Of a DNA stretch of 64,000 nt, positions 32,785 to 41,540 are shown one piece after another. Origin of the DNA: Orlajensenia leifsoniae (GTDB taxonomy: Bacteria > Actinomycetota > Actinomycetes > Actinomycetales > Microbacteriaceae); contig NZ_SPQZ01000003.1 of assembly GCF_004570845.1 (NCBI RefSeq), forward strand, positions 558,001-622,000, written 5' to 3'. The first letter of the stretch is position 1. Each line of letters begins with the position of its first letter. The position numbers and the translations under genes were made by a program. Under the pieces are notes generated by a model. That model was not told the origin of the DNA. It searched no databases and saw nothing but the letters and a program-made list of their open reading frames with translations.

Positions 32785-33666
32785 ATGACCAGCGTCAGCA
32801 AGAGCACGACTACCAGCACGAACATCGTGCGAGCAGCGATCACCCAGACGACCTGGACGGGCGACAAGGAGTCGATGATCGCCAAGCACGAGCAGTTCGC
32901 TCGCGAGGCGAAGGAGCAGGGAGCCCAGGTCATCTGCTTCCAGGAGCTGTTCTACGGCCCGTACTTCGGCATCACGGAGGACGCCAAGTACTACGACTAC
33001 GCCGAACCGGCTGACGGGCCCATCGTGCAGCGCTTCGCGGCTCTCGCCGAAGAGCTCGACATGGTCATGATCCTCCCGATCTACGAGGAGGAGCAGCCCG
33101 GCGTCTACTACAACACGGCCGTCGTGGTCGACTCCGACGGCAGCATCCTCGGGTCGTACCGCAAGCACCACATCCCCAACCTCGATCGGTTCTGGGAGAA
33201 GTTCTACTTCCGTCCCGGCAACCTCGGCTACCCCGTGTTCGACACCGCCGTCGGCAAGATCGGCGTCTACATCTGCTACGACCGGCACTTCCCCGAGGGC
33301 TGGCGCGAGCTCGGCCTGAACGGGGCGCAGATCGTCTTCAACCCCAACGCCACCAAGCCCGGCCTCTCGAACCGCCTCTGGGAGATCGAGCAGCCGGCGG
33401 CCGCAGCGGCCAACGGCTACTTCGTGGCCGCCGCCAACAGGGTCGGCCTCGAGGACAACGAGTACGGAGACCTCGCCGTGAACTTCTACGGCAAGAGCCA
33501 GTTCGTCGACCCGCAGGGCAACATCATCGGCGAGTACGGGTCGGAGGACCACGAGGAAGTCGTCGTGCGCGACCTCGACATGGACATGATCCGCCAGGTG
33601 CGCAACAACTGGCAGTTCTACCGCGACCGTCGTCCGGAGTCGTACACGTCCATCCCGAAGCCGTAG
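32785..33666 (+). CDS. Nitrilase-superfamily N-carbamoyl amidohydrolase (beta-ureidopropionase-like)
   Basis: A 293-residue carbon-nitrogen hydrolase with the full Glu-Lys-Cys triad: Glu54 in FQELFYGPYF, Lys127 in YRKHHIP, and Cys164 in ICYDRHFPEG. Next to dihydropyrimidinase, the expected reaction is cleavage of N-carbamoyl-beta-alanine (or the 2-methyl analogue) to the beta-amino acid, CO2 and ammonia; N-carbamoyl-D-amino acids are the alternative. GGAGG precedes the ATG. It is the first gene of the locus, 21 bases before hydA. Confidence 0.9.
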   Translation: MTSVSKSTTTSTNIVRAAITQTTWTGDKESMIAKHEQFAREAKEQGAQVICFQELFYGPYFGITEDAKYYDYAEPADGPIVQRFAALAEELDMVMILPIYEEEQPGVYYNTAVVVDSDGSILGSYRKHHIPNLDRFWEKFYFRPGNLGYPVFDTAVGKIGVYICYDRHFPEGWRELGLNGAQIVFNPNATKPGLSNRLWEIEQPAAAAANGYFVAAANRVGLEDNEYGDLAVNFYGKSQFVDPQGNIIGEYGSEDHEEVVVRDLDMDMIRQVRNNWQFYRDRRPESYTSIPKP

Positions 33667-33687
33667 CCGACCGCGAAGGAGCGAACC

Positions 33688-35151
33688 ATGGCAACGACCC
33701 TCATCACCAACGGCACCGTGGTCAGCGCCACCGGCCGCGCGCAGGCCGACGTGCTGATCGACGGGGAGCGCATCACCGCGGTGCTGGAGCCCGGCAGCGT
33801 GCTGCTCGGCACCGATGTCGCGGCATCCGTCGACACCGTCATCGACGCCGCGGGCAAGTACGTGATCCCGGGCGGCATCGATGCGCACACCCACATGCAG
33901 CTGCCGTTCGGCGGCACCGAGGCCTCCGACACCTTCGAGACCGGGACCCGGGCCGCCGCATGGGGTGGAACGACGAGCATCGTCGACTTCGCCGTGCAGA
34001 CCTACGGCCAGAAGATCCAGGACGGCCTCGCCGCGTGGCACGAGAAGGCCGCAGGCAACTGCGCCATCGACTACGGCTTCCACCAGATCGTGGGGGACGT
34101 GAACGACGAGTCCCTTCTCGCGATGCGCGGCCTCGTCGACGAGGGCATCTCGAGCTTCAAGCTGTTCATGGCCTACCCGGGGGTCTTCTACTCCGACGAC
34201 GCGCAGATCCTCAAGGCCATGCAGCTCTCGCGCGACACGGGCATGCTCACGATGATGCACGCCGAGAACGGCCCGGCCATCGACGTTCTCGCGGCCCAGC
34301 TCGTCGAGCAGCGGAAGACCGACCCGTTCTACCACGGCAAGGCGCGAGCCTGGGAGATGGAGGAGGAGGCCACTCACCGGGCGATCATGCTGGCCAAGCT
34401 CACCGGTGCCCCCCTCTACATCGTGCACGTCAGCGCCAAGCAGGCCGTCGAGCAGGTGGCGTGGGCCCGCGACAAGGGCCAGAACGTGTTCGCCGAGACC
34501 TGCCCCCAGTACCTCTACCTCTCGCTCGAGGAGCAGCTCGGCGCCGTCAGCGAGAAGTGGGGCGCCTTCGAGGGTGCCAAGTGGGTGTGCTCGACGCCGC
34601 TGCGCTCGCGGGAGGAGGGCCACCAGGACGCCATGTGGCAGTCGCTGCGCACCAACGACGTGCAGATGGTCTCCACCGACCACTGCCCGTTCTGCATGAA
34701 GGACCAGAAGGAGCTGGGCCTCGGCGACTTCCGCAAGATCCCCAACGGCATCGGCTCCATCGAGCACCGCATGGACCTGATGTACCAGGGCGTCGTGACG
34801 GGGGAGATCACCCTCGAGCGCTGGGTGGAGCTCACCAGCACCACCCCGGCTCGCATGTTCGGTCTCTACGGCCAGAAGGGTGTGATCCAGCCGGGGGCGG
34901 ATGCCGACATCGTCGTCTACGACCCGAACGGCCACACCTCCATCGGCATGCCCGTCGATGAATCGGGCAAGCCCACGGGCAGGACCCACCACATGAACAT
35001 GGACCACTCGGCGTGGGAGGGCTACGAGATCGACGGCCACGTCGACACCGTCATCTCGCGCGGCAAGGTCGTGGTCGACGACAACCAGTACCTGGGCGCC
35101 AAGGGCGACGGCCGGTTCCTCAAGCGCGGCCTGTCGCAGTACCTGATCTAG
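33688..35151 (+). CDS. hydA: Dihydropyrimidinase / D-hydantoinase
   Basis: A 487-residue zinc amidohydrolase that opens 5,6-dihydrouracil, dihydrothymine or hydantoins to the N-carbamoyl amino acid. The metal histidines are in DAHTHMQ (His67, His69), the carbamylated lysine is Lys158 in SFKLFMAYPG, further metal ligands lie in VHVSAKQA-type and TDHCPF segments, and the C-terminus ends in the composite domain. Length and order are normal for the family. GAAGGAG precedes the ATG. Confidence 0.94.
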   Translation: MATTLITNGTVVSATGRAQADVLIDGERITAVLEPGSVLLGTDVAASVDTVIDAAGKYVIPGGIDAHTHMQLPFGGTEASDTFETGTRAAAWGGTTSIVDFAVQTYGQKIQDGLAAWHEKAAGNCAIDYGFHQIVGDVNDESLLAMRGLVDEGISSFKLFMAYPGVFYSDDAQILKAMQLSRDTGMLTMMHAENGPAIDVLAAQLVEQRKTDPFYHGKARAWEMEEEATHRAIMLAKLTGAPLYIVHVSAKQAVEQVAWARDKGQNVFAETCPQYLYLSLEEQLGAVSEKWGAFEGAKWVCSTPLRSREEGHQDAMWQSLRTNDVQMVSTDHCPFCMKDQKELGLGDFRKIPNGIGSIEHRMDLMYQGVVTGEITLERWVELTSTTPARMFGLYGQKGVIQPGADADIVVYDPNGHTSIGMPVDESGKPTGRTHHMNMDHSAWEGYEIDGHVDTVISRGKVVVDDNQYLGAKGDGRFLKRGLSQYLI

Positions 35152-35160
35152 GAGACCCCC

Positions 35161-36177
35161 ATGGATTTCGGAGCAGTCCTCCAGACCAACCCGCCCGCGT
35201 CCCGCACGGTGCAGCTCGCCAAGCTCGCCGAGAACCACGGCTTCAGCCACGTGTGGACCTTCGACTCGCACCTGCTCTGGCAGGAGCCCTACGTCATCTA
35301 CAGCGCCATCCTCGCCGAGACGCGCAAGGTGATCGTCGGGCCGATGGTCACCAACCCGGCGACCCGCGACTGGACCGTGACGGCCTCGGTCTTCGCGACC
35401 CTCAACGAGATGTACGGCAACCGCACCATCGTGGGCATCGGCCGCGGCGACTCGGCTGTGCGCGTGACCAACGGGGCCCCCACCACCCTGAAGACGCTGC
35501 GCGAGTCGATCCACGTCATCCGCGAGCTCGGCAACTCTCGTTCGGTGGAGTACAACGGCTCGCAACTGCAGTTCCCGTGGAGTCGCGGCTCGGAGCTCGA
35601 CGTCTGGGTGGCGGCCTACGGTCCGCTCGCGCTCAAGCTCACCGGTGAGGTGGGCGACGGGTTCATCCTGCAGCTCGCCGACCTCGACATCGCCGCCTGG
35701 ATGATCAAGACGGTTCGGGATGCCGCAGAAGCCGTCGGCCGGGACCCGATGTCGATCAAGTTCTGCGTGGCGGCACCCATGTACATCGGCGACGACTGGG
35801 AGCACATGCGCGACCAGTGCCGCTGGTTCGGCGGCATGGTCGGCAACCACGTGGCGGACATCGTCTCGAAGTACGGCGTCCATGGCGACGTGCCGGAAGC
35901 CCTCACCGACTACATCGCCGGGCGCGAGGGCTACGACTACAACGAGCACGGCCGTGCGGGCAACTCGCATGCCAGCTTCGTGCCCGACGAGATCGTCGAC
36001 AGGTTCTGCATCATGGGCACCGCAGAGCAGCACATCGAGAAGCTCGAGGCGCTGAAGGCGCTCGGAGTCGACCAGTTCGCCGGCTACCTGCAGCACGACA
36101 ACAAGGAGGAGACCCTCCGCGTGTACGGCGAGACCGTCATCCCGGCACTCTCCGACCACATCACGGCGAAGGCATGA
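35161..36177 (+). CDS. LLM-class oxidoreductase of the pyrimidine locus
   Basis: A 338-residue luciferase-like TIM barrel. GFSHVWTFDSHLLWQEPYVIYSAIL is split by family into the flavin/F420 face, with GIGRGDSAVRV and WVAAYGPLALKLTGEVGDGFIL later. From memory it resembles the TIGR03842 group, often encoded beside dihydropyrimidinase. That group also occurs in bacteria without F420, so FMN is possible. It lacks the GEALNE motif of FGD. It starts ten bases after hydA and overlaps the permease gene, so it belongs to the pathway; it may act in place of, or after, the missing dihydropyrimidine dehydrogenase. Confidence 0.82.
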   Translation: MDFGAVLQTNPPASRTVQLAKLAENHGFSHVWTFDSHLLWQEPYVIYSAILAETRKVIVGPMVTNPATRDWTVTASVFATLNEMYGNRTIVGIGRGDSAVRVTNGAPTTLKTLRESIHVIRELGNSRSVEYNGSQLQFPWSRGSELDVWVAAYGPLALKLTGEVGDGFILQLADLDIAAWMIKTVRDAAEAVGRDPMSIKFCVAAPMYIGDDWEHMRDQCRWFGGMVGNHVADIVSKYGVHGDVPEALTDYIAGREGYDYNEHGRAGNSHASFVPDEIVDRFCIMGTAEQHIEKLEALKALGVDQFAGYLQHDNKEETLRVYGETVIPALSDHITAKA

Positions 36178-37139
36178 GCGTGTCCGAGGCGCTGAAGGCG
36201 GTCGACGCGGGGTCGATCGGCACGGTGCCCGGAATCGTCGAGGATTCGACCCGACGACCGCTGCGTGGCGCAGCCTTCCTCCGCCGCTTCGGGCTGGGCG
36301 CCCTCGGCGTGCTGCTGCTCGCCGTGGTGTGGGAGCTCTACAAGGCCCTCGGCCCGGCCGAGGGCGTGATCGTCGGCGGCGTCACGGTGCTCCCGCGCAC
36401 CACCGACCTCGCCATGCCGCACGTCGTGGACATGGTCGGCCGTCTGTTCGAGCCGGTCTCGAGCGCCGCCAACGCCCTGCCGATGTGGATGGCGGTGCTG
36501 CAGGCCTCGGCATTCAGCCTGGGAGTGGCATCCGTCGGCTGGATCGCCGGAGTGATCGTCGGTCTCTTCCTCGCCCTGCTCATGCAGCGCTTCCTCACGG
36601 CCGAGGCCGCACTGTTCCCGTGGATCGTGCTGAGCCAGACGGTCCCCCTCATCGCCATCGCCCCGCTCGTGCGGCGCTGGGGCGCGCAGATCGAGATCGG
36701 ATCCTTCGAGTGGGAGCCGTGGATGTCTGTGGCCCTCATCGCCAGCTACCTCGCCTTCTTCCCCATCTCGATCGGCGCGCTCCGCGGTCTCAACTCGCCG
36801 GACACCAACCACATCGAGCTCATGCGCAGTTACGGCGTCGGCTGGTGGACGACGCTGTTCAGGCTGCGCCTGCCCGCCAGCGTTCCCTACCTGCTGCCGG
36901 CACTCCGGCTCGGCGCGGCCAGCGCCGTCATCGGCACGATCGTCGCCGAGGTGTCGATCGGCCTGCGCGGCGGCATCGGGCGCATGGTCGTCGAGTTCGC
37001 CGCGGCAGCGGGCGGGGACCCGGCCAAACCGTACGCGCCCATCTTCGGCGCCGTGCTCGTGGGCCTCGTGGCCGCGGGCTTCGTCAGTCTCATCGGCGTC
37101 TTCCTGCGCCGGTACCGCCGTGGAGAGGTTCCAGCATGA
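36174..37139 (+). CDS. ABC transporter permease, pyrimidine/thiamine-precursor type
   Basis: A 321-residue permease of the SsuC/ThiX family with about seven hydrophobic segments after a 40-residue N-terminal tail. The coupling loop is MRSYGVGWWTTLFRLRLPASVPYL. A long loop (RRWGAQIEIGSFEWEPW) between helices is unusual. ATG 36174 overlaps the LLM gene stop, and the next ATPase gene overlaps its end, so transport and catabolism are coupled. Confidence 0.88.
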   Translation: MSVSEALKAVDAGSIGTVPGIVEDSTRRPLRGAAFLRRFGLGALGVLLLAVVWELYKALGPAEGVIVGGVTVLPRTTDLAMPHVVDMVGRLFEPVSSAANALPMWMAVLQASAFSLGVASVGWIAGVIVGLFLALLMQRFLTAEAALFPWIVLSQTVPLIAIAPLVRRWGAQIEIGSFEWEPWMSVALIASYLAFFPISIGALRGLNSPDTNHIELMRSYGVGWWTTLFRLRLPASVPYLLPALRLGAASAVIGTIVAEVSIGLRGGIGRMVVEFAAAAGGDPAKPYAPIFGAVLVGLVAAGFVSLIGVFLRRYRRGEVPA

Positions 37140-37996
37140 CCGATCAGACGACCACCCCGGGTGCGGGCGCAGCATCAGGCGCCGCATCCGACGCCGTCAG
37201 CATCACCGGCGTCTCCCGGGTCTTCACCGGCCGCCGGGGCGAGAGCACCGTCACCGCCCTCGACGGCATCGACCTCACGGTGTCGCCGGGTGAGTTCGTG
37301 AGCCTGATCGGGCCGAGCGGATGCGGCAAGTCCACCCTGTTGCGCCTCATCGCCGACCTCGACCAGCCCACGGCGGGCGAGATCCGGATCTTCGGCAAGA
37401 CGGCCAAGAAGGCCCGCCTCGACCAGGAGTACGGCATCGCGTTCCAACAGGCCGGGCTGCTGCCGTGGCGCAGCGTCGCCGCGAACATCGAGCTGCCCCT
37501 GCAGCTGCACGGCATGGCGGCGGCGGGCCGCAAGGCGCGCACGGCCGAGCTGCTCGAACTCGTGGGCCTCGGCGACTTCGGCTCCAAGTACCCCGACCAG
37601 CTCTCCGGCGGCATGCAGCAGCGCGTCGCCATCGCCAGGGCTCTCGCCGAGAGCCCCAACCTGCTGCTCATGGACGAGCCGTTCGGCGCCCTCGACGAGA
37701 TGACGCGCGAGCGGATGCAGAACGAACTGGTGCGCATCTGCGGTGAGACGCAGGCGGCCGTGGTGTTCGTGACCCACAGCATCCCCGAGGCCGTCTTCCT
37801 CTCCAACCGCGTCGTCGTGATGTCGCCCAGGCCCGGGCGCATCCAGGGAATCCTGCCCGTCGCCCTCGGCTCCTCCGGCCAGCGCGGCGAGGGCCTGCGC
37901 GAGGCCGACGGCTTCTTCGACGCGGTCAGCGAGGTGCGCGAGCTGCTCCACGGTGCGCCGGCCGAGGCGGGCGCGCGAGGGGTCGAGAACCGATGA
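37136..37996 (+). CDS. ABC transporter ATP-binding protein of the pyrimidine locus
   Basis: A 286-residue SsuB/ThiZ-type ATPase. Walker A GPSGCGKST is at residues 59-67; the Q-loop reads AFQQAGLLPW; the signature LSGGMQQR and Walker B LLLMDEPFGALDEMT follow, with the switch His in VTHSIPEAV. About 20 Ala/Gly-rich residues precede the domain. It lies between two different permease genes, both overlapping it by four bases, so the transporter is probably a heterodimeric-permease importer. Confidence 0.9.
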   Translation: MTDQTTTPGAGAASGAASDAVSITGVSRVFTGRRGESTVTALDGIDLTVSPGEFVSLIGPSGCGKSTLLRLIADLDQPTAGEIRIFGKTAKKARLDQEYGIAFQQAGLLPWRSVAANIELPLQLHGMAAAGRKARTAELLELVGLGDFGSKYPDQLSGGMQQRVAIARALAESPNLLLMDEPFGALDEMTRERMQNELVRICGETQAAVVFVTHSIPEAVFLSNRVVVMSPRPGRIQGILPVALGSSGQRGEGLREADGFFDAVSEVRELLHGAPAEAGARGVENR

Positions 37997-38763
37997 GGCC
38001 GCAGATCGGGTCGGCGCGCGCCGTCGCCGCTCCCCTCATCCTCGGCATCGGGGCGCTGCTCATCTGGCAGCTCACCGTCATGGCCCTCGACATCAAGCCC
38101 TTCGTGCTGCCCAGTCCGGTGTCGATCTTCACGCAGTTCATCGACAACGTCCCGACGGTGTGGGCGGCATCCGTCGTCACCGGAACCAACGCGCTCATCG
38201 GCCTCATCGTCGGCGGCATCGTCGGGGTGGTCTCGGCCGTGATCGCCGCGCTGCTTCCGATCATCGACGAGTTGAGCGCCGGGCTCGTGGCTGCACTCTC
38301 CGTCATCCCGATCGTCGCCCTCGCGCCGGTGCTCTACACGATGTTCGGAGCGGCTGAAGAGACCGCTCGCCAGATCGTGGCAGCCATCGCCGTGTTCGTG
38401 CCGGTCTACCTCAACTCGCTCCGGGGGCTCAGGCAGGTGCGTCCGGTGCACCGCGATCTCATGCGTGCCACAGCCGCGACGCCGTGGCAGGCGACCCGAG
38501 TCGTCACGCTGCCGACGGCGACGCCCTTCGTCTTCACCGGCCTCCGCATCGCGTCCTCCCTCGCCGTCATCTCGGCGCTCATCGCCGAGTACTTCGGCGG
38601 CCCCGTCGGCGGCCTCGGCAAGTCGATCACCTCGGCGGCGTCGAGCAGCAACTACGCGCTCGCCTGGGCCTACGTCCTCGGATCCATCATCCTCGGCCTG
38701 TTGTTCTACTCGGCAACCCTGGCCCTCGAGAAGCTCGCGTCCCGGCACCGTCCGAGCGCGTAA
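37993..38763 (+). CDS. ABC transporter permease of the pyrimidine locus
   Basis: A 256-residue second permease of the SsuC/ThiX family, six helices, with the coupling loop MRATAATPWQATRVVTLPTATPF. It begins WQLTVMALDIKPFVLPSPVSI, a frequent opening in this family. It overlaps the ATPase gene. A perfect hairpin follows directly on its stop codon, separating it from the binding-protein gene. Confidence 0.9.
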   Translation: MRPQIGSARAVAAPLILGIGALLIWQLTVMALDIKPFVLPSPVSIFTQFIDNVPTVWAASVVTGTNALIGLIVGGIVGVVSAVIAALLPIIDELSAGLVAALSVIPIVALAPVLYTMFGAAEETARQIVAAIAVFVPVYLNSLRGLRQVRPVHRDLMRATAATPWQATRVVTLPTATPFVFTGLRIASSLAVISALIAEYFGGPVGGLGKSITSAASSSNYALAWAYVLGSIILGLLFYSATLALEKLASRHRPSA

Positions 38764-38791
38764 ATCGTGCGCCGGTCATCCGGCGCACGAT
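38764..38791. repeat. Perfect intercistronic hairpin before the binding-protein gene
   Basis: ATCGTGCGCCGG (38764-38775), loop TCAT, CCGGCGCACGAT (38780-38791): a 12-base perfect stem beginning on the base after the permease stop codon. No T-run follows. It could stabilise mRNA ends or set a higher level of the binding protein than of the membrane parts; it parallels the hairpin at 1413-1449. Confidence 0.75.
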
Positions 38792-38821
38792 GCACCCAGG
38801 CACCACATGAAGGAGGAAGAA

Positions 38822-39973
38822 ATGAAACGCAGCAGACAGTACGCGATCGGCACGGCAGCAGCACTGGCCGTCTCCGCACTCGTTCTCAGCGGATGCAGCA
38901 GCACCGGCAGCAGCGACGACTCGTCGTCGGCGGCCGACGGCGAGCTCACTCCGGTCAAGCTCCAGCTCCAGTGGTTCTCCCAGGCCCAGTTCGCCGGCTA
39001 CTACGCAGCCGTCGACCAGGGCTACTACGAGGATGAGGGCCTCGACGTCGAGATCGTCGAGGGAGGCGCAGACATCGTTCCGCAGGATGCCCTGGCATCG
39101 GGAGACGTCGACTACGCCATCTCGTGGGTTCCCAAGGTGCTCGGCTCCATCGAGCAGGGCGCCCACATCACCGACGTCGCGCAGATCTTCGAGCGCAGCG
39201 CCACCACCCAGATCTCCTTCAAGGACAAGGACATCACCTCGCCCACCGACCTCGCGGGCAAGAAGGTCGGCAGCTGGGGCTACGGCAACGAGTGGGAGCT
39301 CTTCGCCGGCATGCAGAAGGACGGCGTGGAGGTCGGCGACATCTCGCTCGTGCAGCAGGCCTTCGACATGAACGGCTTCCTCGCCGGCGACATCGACGCA
39401 GCGCAGGCGATGACGTACAACGAGTACGCGCAGGTGCTGGAAACCGTCAACCCCGCCACAGGTGAGCTCTACCAGCCGGACGAGCTCAACGTCATCAACT
39501 GGAACGACGTCGGAACGGCGATGCTGCAGGATGCGATCTGGGCTGATGCCGACAGGCTGGCCGACGACGAGGACTACGCCGACACCACGGTGGCCTTCAT
39601 CAAGGCCTCCATCAAGGGCTGGGTCTACGCGCGCGACAACCCCGACAAGGCTGCCGCCATCGTGACCGCCGCCGGCTCCACACTGGGCGCGAGCCACCAG
39701 CTCTGGATGACCAACGAGGTCAACAAGCTGATCTGGCCCTCGACCGACGGCATCGGCATGGTCGACGAGGCGGCCTGGGACCAGACCGTCGACATCGCGA
39801 TGAAGACGAAGAACGAGACCGGCGCGACCATCATCTCGACCGATCCGCCCGAGGACGCCTACTCCAACGAGTACGTGGAGAAGGCTCTCGCCGAACTGAA
39901 GGACGAGGGGGTCGACACCCTGGGCGCCGACTTCGCGCCCATCGACGTCACCCTCACCGAGGGCGGCAACTGA
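38822..39973 (+). CDS. NMT1/ThiY-type substrate-binding lipoprotein of the pyrimidine locus
   Basis: A 383-residue lipoprotein (lipobox VLSGC, near Cys25) of the NMT1/THI5-like family. The mature start reads KLQLQWFSQAQFAGYYAAVDQGYY, the classic opening of ThiY-type proteins that bind formylaminopyrimidine or other pyrimidines, and KVGSWGYGNEWE follows. GAAGGAGGAAG precedes the ATG. It supplies substrate to the permeases encoded just upstream. In this locus uracil, thymine, a dihydropyrimidine or a hydantoin is the likely ligand. Confidence 0.9.
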   Translation: MKRSRQYAIGTAAALAVSALVLSGCSSTGSSDDSSSAADGELTPVKLQLQWFSQAQFAGYYAAVDQGYYEDEGLDVEIVEGGADIVPQDALASGDVDYAISWVPKVLGSIEQGAHITDVAQIFERSATTQISFKDKDITSPTDLAGKKVGSWGYGNEWELFAGMQKDGVEVGDISLVQQAFDMNGFLAGDIDAAQAMTYNEYAQVLETVNPATGELYQPDELNVINWNDVGTAMLQDAIWADADRLADDEDYADTTVAFIKASIKGWVYARDNPDKAAAIVTAAGSTLGASHQLWMTNEVNKLIWPSTDGIGMVDEAAWDQTVDIAMKTKNETGATIISTDPPEDAYSNEYVEKALAELKDEGVDTLGADFAPIDVTLTEGGN

Positions 39974-40012
39974 TTCGGGCTTCAGCGAGCGAAGCGAAGT
40001 GCACGAATCAGA

Positions 40013-40050
40013 TCGAGTAGCGCCCGACGGAGTCGGACGCGTATCGAGAT
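40013..40050. repeat. Dispersed intergenic repeat, copy A
   Basis: The block starts TCGAGTAGCG, continues CGACGGAGTCGGACGCG and ends TATCGAGA. A near-identical block lies at 41459-41493, and a hairpin made of the same words follows at 40083-40115. Repeats of this GAGTAGCG type between genes suggest a REP-like family. The gap 39974-40143 contains little else. Confidence 0.7.
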
Positions 40051-40082
40051 CTCACAACTGAACAACGCTTCATAAGTTGGTG

Positions 40083-40115
40083 GAGTAGCGACCGGGCGAA
40101 GCTCGGTCGCTACTC
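40083..40115. repeat. GAGTAGCG hairpin in the aminotransferase leader
   Basis: GAGTAGCGACCG (40083-40094) pairs perfectly with CGGTCGCTACTC (40104-40115), extendable by a G-T and a G-C pair around a short loop. It lies 28 bases before the aminotransferase ATG and could end transcription from the binding-protein gene or tune aminotransferase expression. Confidence 0.7.
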
Positions 40116-40143
40116 GACCAGCGGTGGATGAAAGGCACGCAGC

Positions 40144-41466
40144 ATGACCGACCTCGACCTCTCCGAACTCGACGACCGCACGCGCGAGCTCGACGCCGCG
40201 CACGTCTTCCACTCCTGGTCGGCGCAGGCCGGGCTGAATCCGCTCGTCATCGCCGGCGGCGCGGGTTCCCGCGTCTGGGACCACGCCGGCCGCAGCTGGC
40301 TCGACTTCTCGTCGCAGCTGGTCAACACGAACATCGGCCACCAGCATCCGGCGGTCATCGCGGCCATCCACGAGCAGGCCGACCTCCTCACCACGGTCGC
40401 ACCGGCCACGGCCAACCTGGCCCGCGGCGAGGCCGCCAAGCGCATCACCGACCGTGCACCGGCCGGCTTCAACAAGGTCTTCTTCACCAACGGCGGGGCG
40501 GATGCGAACGAGAACGCCATCCGCATGGCCCGCCTGTTCACGGGCCGTGACAAGATCCTCTCGACCTACCGCTCGTACCACGGCAACACCGGTGCTGCCG
40601 TGGTCGCGACGGGCGACTGGCGCCGCATCCCCAACGAGTACGCTCGCGGCCACGTGCACTTCTTCGGACCCTGGCTCTACCGCAGCGAGTTCTGGGCGAC
40701 GACGCCGGAGCAGGAGTCCGAGCGGGCGCTGCGCCACCTCGAACGCGTCATCCAGTCGGAGGGCCCGTCGTCGATCGCGGCCATCCTGATCGAGACCATC
40801 CCCGGAACGGCCGGGGTGCTCATTCCGCCGCCCGGCTACCTCGCGGGCGTGCGGGAGATCGCCGACCGCTACGGCATCCTCATCATCACCGACGAGGTCA
40901 TGTGCGGCTTCGGACGCGCAGGGCGCTGGTTCGCCTTCGAGGGCTATGACCTGGTCCCCGACCTCATCACCTTCGCGAAGGGGGTGAACTCGGGCTACGT
41001 GCCGGCAGGCGGCGTGATCATCTCCGATGCCATCGCGGCCACGTGGGACACGGCGGTCTTCCCCGGCGGACTCACCTACAGCGGGCATCCGCTCGCCATG
41101 GCGGCCATCGTCGGGGCACTCGATGCCATGAGCTCGGAGGGCATCGTCGAGAATGCCGCCCGCGTGGGCCGGGAGGCCATCGGGCCCGGGCTCGAGGAGC
41201 TCTTCGCCAAGCACGACATCATCGGCGAGGTGCGCGGCGAGGGCGTCTTCTGGGCGCTCGAACTCGTCGCCGACCGCGAGACCCGGGAACCCGTGAGCGC
41301 CGCCGTGATCGGGCGCATCAAGGGCGCACTGGTCGAGCGCGGCCTGCTGCCGTTCGTCGCCGAGAACCGCATCCACGTCGTGCCGCCCTGCACGGTCACC
41401 GACGACGAGGTCGCCGAGGCGCTCGCCACCTACGACGAGGTGCTCTCACTCCCGCTGGTCGAGTAG
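40144..41466 (+). CDS. Class III aminotransferase (beta-alanine/omega-amino acid type)
   Basis: A 440-residue PLP enzyme of the class III aminotransferases. TNGGADANENAIRMAR and YRSYHGNTG form the phosphate-binding region; the PLP lysine is near Lys279 in TFAKGVNSGY, after DEVMCGFGR. In this locus it should move the amino group of beta-alanine or beta-aminoisobutyrate to a keto acid, giving malonate or methylmalonate semialdehyde. GAAAGG precedes the ATG. Its last residues (LVE) and stop codon fall inside a dispersed repeat. Confidence 0.9.
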   Translation: MTDLDLSELDDRTRELDAAHVFHSWSAQAGLNPLVIAGGAGSRVWDHAGRSWLDFSSQLVNTNIGHQHPAVIAAIHEQADLLTTVAPATANLARGEAAKRITDRAPAGFNKVFFTNGGADANENAIRMARLFTGRDKILSTYRSYHGNTGAAVVATGDWRRIPNEYARGHVHFFGPWLYRSEFWATTPEQESERALRHLERVIQSEGPSSIAAILIETIPGTAGVLIPPPGYLAGVREIADRYGILIITDEVMCGFGRAGRWFAFEGYDLVPDLITFAKGVNSGYVPAGGVIISDAIAATWDTAVFPGGLTYSGHPLAMAAIVGALDAMSSEGIVENAARVGREAIGPGLEELFAKHDIIGEVRGEGVFWALELVADRETREPVSAAVIGRIKGALVERGLLPFVAENRIHVVPPCTVTDDEVAEALATYDEVLSLPLVE

Positions 41467-41493
41467 CGACGACGAAGTCGACGCGTATCGAGA
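41459..41493. repeat. Dispersed intergenic repeat, copy B, supplying a stop codon
   Basis: TCGAGTAGCGACGACGAAG followed by TCGACGCGTATCGAGA matches copy A at 40013 with few changes. The TAG inside it is the stop codon of the aminotransferase gene, so the repeat overlaps coding sequence by eight bases. Confidence 0.7.
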
Positions 41494-41540
41494 CCACACA
41501 CACCTCACCTCAGAATCCACGAACACAGATCGGACCCATC

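Noticed and set aside
32629-36159. Very long open frame of 1176 codons on the minus strand
   Set aside because: It lies opposite the clearly conserved nitrilase-family, hydA and LLM genes; its product is Val/Asp/His-rich without any domain. Such antisense frames are common in GC-rich DNA.
40013-41493. CRISPR array
   Set aside because: Only a few copies, with a whole gene between them and no regular spacers or cas genes; the pattern is REP-like.
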